18,316 bases of DNA, from positions 1 through 18,316 of the forward strand of contig CALAGD010000021.1 of assembly GCA_937891425.1 (NCBI GenBank), given 5' to 3'. The notes under the pieces were generated by a model, which saw only the letters and a program-made list of their open reading frames with translations, had not been told where the DNA came from and made no database searches. Made by a program: the position numbers and the translations under genes. Below are positions 12,970 to 18,316 of this stretch, in pieces. The DNA is from an uncultured Pigmentiphaga sp. GTDB taxonomy: Bacteria > Pseudomonadota > Gammaproteobacteria > Burkholderiales > Burkholderiaceae_B. The first letter of the stretch is position 1. The number at the start of each line of letters is the position of its first letter.

Positions 12970-13941
12970 TCAATCAGCCACTACCGCAGTGGGCTCGCGA
13001 TTTGCGGCAGCTTCAACCGCTTCACGAATGCTCTCGCGGGTCAGTTCGGGCGACAGCAGCTCGATGAGCGTGTAGATGTAATCGCGCAGAAAACTCCCCG
13101 CCTTCACCGCTATACGGGTTGTGTGCCGACCAAACAGCCGGCCAACAGGAATTCCCACGAGGCCCCGGTCGCGGCGCGGATCGTAGGCCACCCCAGCAAT
13201 GATGCCCACCCCCATTCCGAGCTCAACGTAGGTCTTGATGACGTCGGCGTCGATGGCTTCGAGCACGATGTCGGGCTGTATGCCATTTTCCTGAAACACC
13301 TGATCGATGGCCGAACGGCCACTGAACGCGCGCTCGTAAGTAACCAGCGGATACTGGGCCAGCGTCTCCAGCGACAGCTTGCGGGCGGCACTGGACTTCA
13401 GCTGGGCCAACGGGTGGTCGGGCGTCACGATGAGCACGTGCTCCCAGGTGTAGCACGGCAGGGTCACCAACCCCGGCGTAAGCGCCAGTGCTTCAGTGGC
13501 CACCGCGAGGTCGGCCTGTTCGTGCAGCACCATTTCCGCAAGTTGCCGGGGGCTGCCCTGCACCAGCGAAAGATGCACTTTCGGAAAGCGCCGGCGAAAC
13601 TCGGGAATGACCTTGGGCAACGCGTAACGCGCCTGGGTGTGGGTACACGCGATGGTCAGCCCGCCCTCGTCGCGCCGGGCAAATTCTTCACTGACCTTCT
13701 TGAGGTTATCGACCTCGGCCATGATGCGGTCGATCACCTGTGCCACGACCTGTCCGGGCCGTGTCAGGCCCTTCAGCCGTTTTCCATGCCGTTCGAATAT
13801 GCGCAGGCCGAGCTCATCTTCGAGCTCGATGATGGCCTTCGATACACCGGGCTGCGAGGTATGCAGGACGCGCGCCGCTTCAGTGAGATTGAAGTTGCGC
13901 CGTACCGTTTCACGCACGAATTTGAATTGCTGGAGATTCAT
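12970..13941 (-). CDS. cysB: CysB-family LysR-type transcriptional regulator
   Basis: A 323-residue LysR regulator (E. coli CysB is 324 aa). The winged HTH occupies about 1-60 (MNLQQFKFVRETV, NLTEAARVLHTSQPGVSKAI, EDELGLRIFERHGKRL). The effector domain contains CTHTQARYALP with Thr100, Thr102 and Gln103 at the same numbers as the sulfate/inducer contacts of enteric CysB. It also has VQGSPRQLAEMV, ADLAVATEAL, HVLIVTPDHPLA, QYPLVTYERAFSGRS and DADVIKTYVELGMGVGIIAG, all CysB hallmarks. It should sense sulfur status (O-acetylserine or sulfate in relatives) and control sulfur assimilation or alkanesulfonate genes. A paralogue such as Cbl/SsuR cannot be excluded. No sulfur gene is nearby. The start at 13941 lacks a visible Shine-Dalgarno; the upstream DNA is unusually AT-rich. 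Confidence 0.88.
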   Translation of the reverse strand: MNLQQFKFVRETVRRNFNLTEAARVLHTSQPGVSKAIIELEDELGLRIFERHGKRLKGLTRPGQVVAQVIDRIMAEVDNLKKVSEEFARRDEGGLTIACTHTQARYALPKVIPEFRRRFPKVHLSLVQGSPRQLAEMVLHEQADLAVATEALALTPGLVTLPCYTWEHVLIVTPDHPLAQLKSSAARKLSLETLAQYPLVTYERAFSGRSAIDQVFQENGIQPDIVLEAIDADVIKTYVELGMGVGIIAGVAYDPRRDRGLVGIPVGRLFGRHTTRIAVKAGSFLRDYIYTLIELLSPELTRESIREAVEAAANREPTAVVAD

Positions 13942-13955
13942 GCATTAAATTCTAA

Positions 13956-14000
13956 GCTATAAGAAACGGCATCAATATTACAAGTAGTAATTTGTATAGC
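13956..14000 (-). promoter_or_regulatory. AT-rich cysB upstream region with LysR-type T-N11-A palindrome
   Basis: ATTAC-AAGTA-GTAAT at 13977-13991 is a perfect inverted repeat that fits the LysR consensus T-N11-A (T13978, A13990). It lies 36-50 nt upstream of the cysB start. A flanking pair GCTATA (13956-13961)/TATAGC (13995-14000) is also present. Reading on the minus strand, TAGAAT lies just before the start and could be a -10. Autoregulation is inferred. Confidence 0.45.
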
Positions 14001-14068
14001 AGCCGTTCTGCTGAAAGGCCGGCGCAGGAGAACCGCTTGGGGAACGCTCCGGTCCCACACCCGCAATG

Positions 14069-14085
14069 CATCGGGTGGCCCGATG
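14069..14085 (-). repeat. Hairpin directly after the lptF stop
   Basis: CATCGGG (14069-14075) and CCCGATG (14079-14085) form a perfect 7-bp stem with a 3-nt loop, beginning 3 nt past the lptF stop codon on the minus strand. No T tract follows, so it is not a textbook terminator, but it marks the lptF 3' end. Confidence 0.5.
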
Positions 14086-14088
14086 GCA

Positions 14089-15198
14089 TCAATGAGCCTC
14101 GCGCGGACCACGCAAGGTAAGCCGCCGCCTCAACAGCCATAACCCCAGCAGGGCGACCAGCAAATGCAGGGGCCAGATTGCCAGCAGGAAAGGTACCTGC
14201 CCATCGGCCACCCAGGAGCGCAACAGGTTCACCAGATTCAGGTAAAGCATGGCAATCAGACCGGCGATGAGCAGGTCGCCCGAGCGCCCAAGACGAGGGT
14301 TGACTGCGCCCAGGGGCAAGGCCAGCAGCGCGAGATTGAGCACGACGATGGGTAGCGAAATGCGCCAGAGAATCTCGCCTGCAGCGCGCGCATTGCCGTC
14401 GCGCAACAGCAGCGACGTAGGACGTGCCTTGAGGATGTTCTGCGCCTGGGCACGGGCGTCGGCCTCGGTGTCGCCATCGTCGCGGCGCTCGAGCCGCACG
14501 CCGTAACGATCGAAATGAACGATGCGCGTTTCAAGCTGGCCAGGAATGACGTCATAGCGCTGCCCCTGGTCGAGCACGAGGAAGCGGTCGCCGTTGTCCA
14601 TGATCTGCACGCGCGCACCGTCGGAAGTGACCACACTGTACTTGCCCGTTTCTTCATCGAATTCGCGCACGAAAACGCTGCCAAGTTCGGCGTCCGGCTC
14701 GCGCGGAGCCTCGGCGATGAACACCCGCTTGCCGCCACTGGTTTCACCGAACTGGCCGACCACGACGCGCGACAGGTCGGAGCGCTGCTCGAACCGCACG
14801 CGATACTCGCCGATTTGCCGGTAGGCCCACGGCGCCACGACCATGGTCAGTGTGAGCACGATCAGGAATGCCGGCACGGCAAAGCGCATGATGGGCCGCA
14901 GCCAGCTCGCCAGGCTGAGTCCGCTGGCGAACCAGACCACCATTTCCGACTCGCGGTAACTGCGCCCGACCGCAGTGAGCACTGCAATGAATACCGACAC
15001 GATGATGATGGTCGGCAACGCCGTGATCGTGGAGAACGTCGCCAGCCCCAGCACCACATCGGCGCCGATGTTGCCCGCAGCGGCATCACCAAGCAATCGG
15101 ACCAACAATACGCTCAGCCACACCACTACCAACGTCGAAAACACGACACCGGCGTGACTGACGAGCTCGCTGACGACGGAGCGCTGAAACAGTGACAT
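14089..15198 (-). CDS. lptF: LPS export ABC transporter permease LptF
   Basis: LptF/LptG-family permease (YjgP/YjgQ, 369 aa; E. coli LptF 366). With LptG and the ATPase LptB2 it extracts LPS from the inner membrane and feeds it to LptC. Six hydrophobic segments are seen, at about 15-37, 48-78, 103-123, 278-298, 308-328 and 335-356. The second and third membrane-spanning parts are joined by the conserved cytoplasmic coupling region SYRESEMVVWFASGLS (80-95). Residues about 125-265 form the periplasmic beta domain, with GKRVFIAE and VQIMDNGDRFLVLDQGQRY. The C-terminal LPLGAVNPRLGRSGDLLIAGLIAMLY is typical. Start at 15198 by family length; no strong Shine-Dalgarno. It is divergent from pepA (96 nt). 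lptG normally follows, but here the next gene is cysB and lptG is absent from the window. Confidence 0.93.
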   Translation of the reverse strand: MSLFQRSVVSELVSHAGVVFSTLVVVWLSVLLVRLLGDAAAGNIGADVVLGLATFSTITALPTIIIVSVFIAVLTAVGRSYRESEMVVWFASGLSLASWLRPIMRFAVPAFLIVLTLTMVVAPWAYRQIGEYRVRFEQRSDLSRVVVGQFGETSGGKRVFIAEAPREPDAELGSVFVREFDEETGKYSVVTSDGARVQIMDNGDRFLVLDQGQRYDVIPGQLETRIVHFDRYGVRLERRDDGDTEADARAQAQNILKARPTSLLLRDGNARAAGEILWRISLPIVVLNLALLALPLGAVNPRLGRSGDLLIAGLIAMLYLNLVNLLRSWVADGQVPFLLAIWPLHLLVALLGLWLLRRRLTLRGPREAH

Positions 15199-15294
15199 AA
15201 TCGGGGAATCAAGCCGGAATGGGCGACCAACACCGTTGCCCGCTACGACCGGCGAGCAGTTCGTTCATAACCCAGGCTCGCGCAGGAAGTTTTC
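15199..15294. promoter_or_regulatory. Divergent lptF/pepA spacer
   Basis: The 96-nt region must carry the start signals for both genes unless they are read from further away. I found no convincing -35/-10 pair on either strand. The only clear element is the pepA ribosome binding site AGGAAG at 15284-15289. Confidence 0.35.
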
Positions 15295-16815
15295 ATGGAA
15301 TTTAGCACACAGACTATTGCACCCGAAAAAATCCCGACCGGTGCCCTGGCCGTCGGGGTCTTTCAGCAAGGCCAGCTGTCCGCTGCTGCACAGGCCATCG
15401 ACGAAGCCACGGCCGGAGCCCTTGCGGCCATCGTCCAGCAGGAGTTTTCGGGCACGCATGGCAGTACGCTTACTCTGTATCACCTGAATGGCATCGGCGC
15501 ACAGCGCGTTATCCTGGTGGGGCTGGGCAAGCCCGAAGAACTCACCGCACGCCGGTTCGCAGGCGCGGTACAGGCAGCTGCCCGTGCGCTGGCCGGCAGC
15601 AAGGCAAGCGACGCAGCCGTGGCCCTGGCCGAAGTCGAAGTGAAGGGGACCAGCCTGCGTCAGCGCTGCCAGCAGATCGCCATGGCTTGCGTACAGGCCA
15701 CATACCGTTACGATGCAACGTTCAGCAAGCGCGACGAGGACAATCGCCCCACCCTTGCGAAGGTGACCGTGCTGGCCAGCGAGCAGGCGCGCGAAGACGC
15801 GGAACAGGGTCTGCGGCAAGGCGCGGCCATCGGGCGCGGCATGGTGCTGGCGCGACATCTGGGCAATCTGCCCGCCAACGTGTGCACGCCGACGTATCTT
15901 GCCGACAAAGCCACTGAACTCGGCAAGACCCATGGCTTCAAGGTCGAGGTTCTGGAGCGCAAGCAGCTCGAGGCGCTCAAGATGGGCGCCTTCCTCGCCG
16001 TGGCCAAAGGATCCGAAGAACCGCCCCGCTTCATCGTCATGCAGTACCAGGGCACCAAGGGCGGCAAGCGCGGCAAATCAACGGCGAAAGGTGCGCCGGT
16101 GGTACTCGTGGGCAAGGGCATCACTTTCGATTCCGGGGGCATCTCGCTCAAGCCTGCCGCCACCATGGATGAAATGAAGTTCGACATGTGCGGCGCCGCC
16201 AGCGTGCTCGGCACCATGCAGGCCGTGGCCGAACTGCAATTGCCCATCGACGTGGTCGGCATCGTGGCTGCGTGCGAGAACCTGCCCAGCGGTCGTGCGA
16301 ACAAGCCGGGCGACGTCATCACCAGCATGTCGGGCCAAACCATCGAAGTTCTCAATACCGACGCCGAGGGCCGCCTCATCCTGTGCGATGCGCTCACCTA
16401 CGCCGAGCGTTTCAAGCCCTCGGCCGTGATTGACATCGCTACCCTCACCGGCGCCTGCGTAGTGGCACTGGGTCATGTCAACACGGGCCTGTTCACCGCC
16501 GACGACGGATTGGCACAGCAGCTTCTGCAGGCATCTGCCGAAGCAGTTGACCCCGCATGGCGCATGCCCCTCGACGATGAATACCAGGAGCAGCTCAAGT
16601 CGAACTTCGCGGACATTGCCAACATCGGCGGCCAGCCTGCGGGTTCCGTTACCGCGGCGTGCTTCCTGTCGCGGTTCACCAGGGCCTACCCGTGGGCCCA
16701 CCTCGACATCGCCGGCACGGCGTGGAAAAGCGGCAAGGAAAAGAACGCCACCGGTCGGCCCGTGCCTTTGCTGGTGCAATTCCTCATCAACCGCCAGGCC
16801 CATCAGCAGGCCTGA
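15295..16815 (+). CDS. pepA: Leucyl aminopeptidase (M17, cytosol aminopeptidase)
   Basis: A 506-residue M17 metallo-aminopeptidase (E. coli PepA 503 aa) that removes N-terminal residues from peptides as a hexamer with two metal ions. The N-terminal regulatory-type domain (about 1-165) is followed by the catalytic domain. This shows VGKGITFDSGGISLKPA with Lys274, Asp279 and catalytic Lys286, MKFDMCGAA with Asp297, and the signature NTDAEGRL (354-361) with Asp356, Glu358 and Arg360. All metal ligands and catalytic residues are present. AGGAAG (15284-15289) lies 5 nt before ATG 15295. The divergent arrangement with lptF is common in proteobacteria. In E. coli PepA also binds DNA; nothing here shows whether this one does. 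Confidence 0.97.
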   Translation: MEFSTQTIAPEKIPTGALAVGVFQQGQLSAAAQAIDEATAGALAAIVQQEFSGTHGSTLTLYHLNGIGAQRVILVGLGKPEELTARRFAGAVQAAARALAGSKASDAAVALAEVEVKGTSLRQRCQQIAMACVQATYRYDATFSKRDEDNRPTLAKVTVLASEQAREDAEQGLRQGAAIGRGMVLARHLGNLPANVCTPTYLADKATELGKTHGFKVEVLERKQLEALKMGAFLAVAKGSEEPPRFIVMQYQGTKGGKRGKSTAKGAPVVLVGKGITFDSGGISLKPAATMDEMKFDMCGAASVLGTMQAVAELQLPIDVVGIVAACENLPSGRANKPGDVITSMSGQTIEVLNTDAEGRLILCDALTYAERFKPSAVIDIATLTGACVVALGHVNTGLFTADDGLAQQLLQASAEAVDPAWRMPLDDEYQEQLKSNFADIANIGGQPAGSVTAACFLSRFTRAYPWAHLDIAGTAWKSGKEKNATGRPVPLLVQFLINRQAHQQA

Positions 16816-16826
16816 CCGTCTTCGCG

Positions 16827-16847
16827 CCGGAGCCCGTGCGGCTCCGG
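16827..16847 (+). terminator. Hairpin after pepA, probable transcription end
   Basis: CCGGAGCC (16827-16834) and GGCTCCGG (16840-16847) form a perfect 8-bp stem with loop CGTGC, 12 nt after the pepA stop. Only isolated T residues follow. Because exbD ends on the other strand at 16904, the hairpin may serve both genes. A separate 10-bp palindrome GGCCCGGGCC is at 16886-16895. Confidence 0.5.
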
Positions 16848-16903
16848 TCGGCACCAGCTTCAACCGCCACCCGCTAGCCCGAACCGGCCCGGGCCATGAT
16901 GGG

Positions 16904-17335
16904 TCAGTTCGGGGCCTGGTCTGCCGGCACCGTCACGAAACCCAATCCCTTGATGCCCGCACGCCGCGATTCGGCCAACACCTCCGCGATGAGTTCATAA
17001 CGGGTGTTGCGGTCGGCTCGCAACTGCACGCTCGGCTGGGGCTGAAGGGGGGCAATGTCGCGCAAGTAAAGCGGCAAAGCGTCGCGGGCGATGGGCTCGC
17101 CATTCCAGAACAGATTTCCCTGGGCATCGATGGCCAGATCGATCCTGTCGGGTTTCTGCTCGACCTGCTCGCTGCTGACCCGAGGCAGATCAACGACGAC
17201 CGAATGGGTCAGCATGGGCGCCGTGACCATGAAGATCACCAGCAACACCAGCATGACATCGATCAGGGGCACCATGTTGATTTCCGACATGGTGCTGTTG
17301 CTGCGCCCGTTACCGTTCAGACTGCCAAAAGCCAT
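16904..17335 (-). CDS. exbD: Biopolymer transport protein ExbD
   Basis: A 143-residue ExbD/TolR protein with a short cytoplasmic N-terminus, one membrane helix (about 22-40) and a periplasmic domain. SEINMVPLIDVMLVLLVIFM carries the conserved Asp26, the proton-pathway residue of the ExbBD motor. The periplasmic part contains VVDLPRV, LAIDAQGNLFWNGEPI and VQLRADRNTRYELIAEVL, standard for the family. It forms the channel with ExbB that energises TonB for uptake of iron complexes and other nutrients across the outer membrane. AAGGAG lies 6 nt before the ATG at 17335, and the gap to exbB is 17 nt. ExbD rather than TolR is favoured by the tonB-like fragment upstream of exbB and the absence of tolA, tolB and pal. 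Confidence 0.93.
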   Translation of the reverse strand: MAFGSLNGNGRSNSTMSEINMVPLIDVMLVLLVIFMVTAPMLTHSVVVDLPRVSSEQVEQKPDRIDLAIDAQGNLFWNGEPIARDALPLYLRDIAPLQPQPSVQLRADRNTRYELIAEVLAESRRAGIKGLGFVTVPADQAPN

Positions 17336-17352
17336 GGCGCTCTCCTTGCAGT

Positions 17353-18285
17353 TCAGGCCGACCGTGACGCCTGTGTGCTTCGTTCGCCCGCTGCCCGGAC
17401 CGCGCGACGCGTACCCCGCCCGCGACCGAGCAACTGCTCACCGGTGGTCAGGAAGGTGTAGAGGTCGTAGGCAAACGCATCCAGACGCGCCAGGAGTACG
17501 CGATTGCGGCGCACGAAGGCGTTGAATGCCAGAACGGCCGGGATGGCGACTGCAAGGCCCAGCCCGGTCATGATCAGCGCCTCGCCCACCGGACCGGCGA
17601 TGCGTTCGATGGAAGCGGTTCCACCCATGCCGATCGACACCAGCGCATGGTATACCCCCCACACCGTACCAAACAGGCCAACAAACGGCGCCGTCGAGCC
17701 AATCGATGCCAGCATGGTGAGGCCGCTCTCGAGACGCGCCGTTTCCTGTTCGATGCCACGCCGTATCGCACGCGTGAGGTAGTCGCTGTCGACTCCGTTG
17801 TCGTCGGCGTTGGCTGCACCCAGCCGTTCGTAGTGGTCCCGCGCCTCGATCGCTTCCAGCGCCACCTGGGCAAACGGATTGTTGGGTTTTTCGAGGCGGA
17901 TTCCGTCGATCGCTGCTTCCAGCGAGGGAGCATGCCAGAAATGCTCCAGGAAACGGTTCACGCGCCCTTTCATGCCAACCAGGGAGATCGTTTTCAGGAT
18001 GATGACATACCAGCTGATGAGCGACATGACGAGCAGCACCACGAACAGCGACTTGCCTACCATGTCGCTTTGTTCGATGAAATGCAGGAACCCCGGCGAA
18101 GATGATTCAGCCTGCAGCAGGGGGATGGCCTGTTCGTTCTGTGCGCTGGCCTGCCCGGCAATATCCGGCAATCCGCCAGCACCTCCGCTATCGCCCAAGG
18201 GAGCGGCTTGTGCCAGCAATATGGGAGCGGCCCCGGTAGTCTCAGGTGTTGTCGCTTGAAGCATGGTGTTGAGGGGTGCGGGCAT
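17353..18285 (-). CDS. exbB: Biopolymer transport protein ExbB
   Basis: MotA/TolQ/ExbB proton channel family, 310 aa. The N-terminal 75 residues form a Gly/Ala/Gln-rich extension with a mildly hydrophobic stretch (18-30), as in long ExbB forms. Membrane segments lie at about 78-100, 193-218 and 234-256. The family core is seen in ARLESGLTMLASIGSTAPFVGLFGTVWGV and GPVGEALIMTGLGLAVAIPAVLAFN. The C-terminus is basic. It builds the pentameric motor ring around ExbD that uses the proton gradient to drive TonB. The ATG at 18285 lies 2 nt after the stop of a probable tonB, and exbD follows 17 nt downstream, so tonB-exbB-exbD should be one operon. In relatives it is controlled by iron (Fur); I cannot see the promoter, which lies outside the window. 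Confidence 0.93.
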   Translation of the reverse strand: MPAPLNTMLQATTPETTGAAPILLAQAAPLGDSGGAGGLPDIAGQASAQNEQAIPLLQAESSSPGFLHFIEQSDMVGKSLFVVLLVMSLISWYVIILKTISLVGMKGRVNRFLEHFWHAPSLEAAIDGIRLEKPNNPFAQVALEAIEARDHYERLGAANADDNGVDSDYLTRAIRRGIEQETARLESGLTMLASIGSTAPFVGLFGTVWGVYHALVSIGMGGTASIERIAGPVGEALIMTGLGLAVAIPAVLAFNAFVRRNRVLLARLDAFAYDLYTFLTTGEQLLGRGRGTRRAVRAAGERSTQASRSA

Positions 18286-18287
18286 GG

Positions 18288-18316
18288 TTATCTCAGCTTG
18301 AAATCAAAAGGTATGT
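18288..18316 (-). CDS. tonB: C-terminal end of probable TonB (5' part outside window)
   Basis: On the minus strand one frame reads IPFDFKLR and then TAA at 18290-18288, ending 2 nt before the exbB start. A hydrophobic/aromatic end of the type VPFDFKLR is usual for the last beta strand of TonB C-terminal domains, and tonB directly before exbB-exbD is common in betaproteobacteria. Only about nine codons are visible, so the call rests on context plus this short tail. Confidence 0.55.

Noticed and set aside
1..18316. tRNA, rRNA, CRISPR, insertion sequences, phage or toxin-antitoxin genes
   Set aside because: I looked for these on both strands and saw no supporting sequence. All larger frames are housekeeping genes, and the composition is even apart from short promoter regions.

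Overview
The window reads as a stretch of core chromosome from a GC-rich betaproteobacterium, most likely Burkholderiales and probably close to Alcaligenaceae/Bordetella. This is inferred from protein family variants (long type-2 LeuA, CysB-like regulator, tonB-exbB-exbD order, minCDE) and from codon use; no rRNA or marker gene is present to prove it. I see no tRNA, rRNA, CRISPR array, insertion sequence, phage gene or integron.

Layout: (1) 2-976 holds the 3' end of glnE (+), followed by ilvE and a small zinc-finger protein, closed by a clear rho-independent terminator at 2241-2292. (2) 2371-4920 holds a YheT-type alpha/beta hydrolase and glpK (+), 33 nt apart. (3) A membrane diguanylate cyclase (-, 5015-6238) converges on glpK. 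After a 406-nt spacer comes a BepA-type periplasmic M48 protease/TPR chaperone (-, 6645-8144). (4) A 520-nt divergent region separates bepA from leuA (+, 8665-10365). It holds three consecutive perfect inverted repeats and what looks like a leucine attenuation leader: a 19-codon ORF with a CTG CTA CTA GAC CTA run whose stop codon lies inside a hairpin. (5) leuA ends in a terminator hairpin, then minC-minD-minE (+) follow. (6) A CysB-type LysR regulator (-) faces minE across nested inverted repeats. (7) lptF (-) and pepA (+) diverge from a 96-nt spacer; lptG does not follow lptF. (8) exbB and exbD (-) close the window, preceded by the last nine codons or so of a probable tonB.

Functionally the window mixes nitrogen control (GlnE), branched-chain amino acid synthesis (IlvE, LeuA), glycerol entry (GlpK), c-di-GMP signalling, outer-membrane quality control and LPS export (BepA, LptF), division-site placement (MinCDE), sulfur-type regulation (CysB), peptide turnover (PepA) and TonB-dependent uptake energisation (ExbBD). 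Nothing resembles a new multi-gene system. The most interesting undeclared element is the candidate leader/attenuator of leuA. Secondary points are the loss of known allosteric residues in GlpK and in the diguanylate cyclase, the absence of lptG next to lptF, and several perfect palindromes in intergenic DNA.
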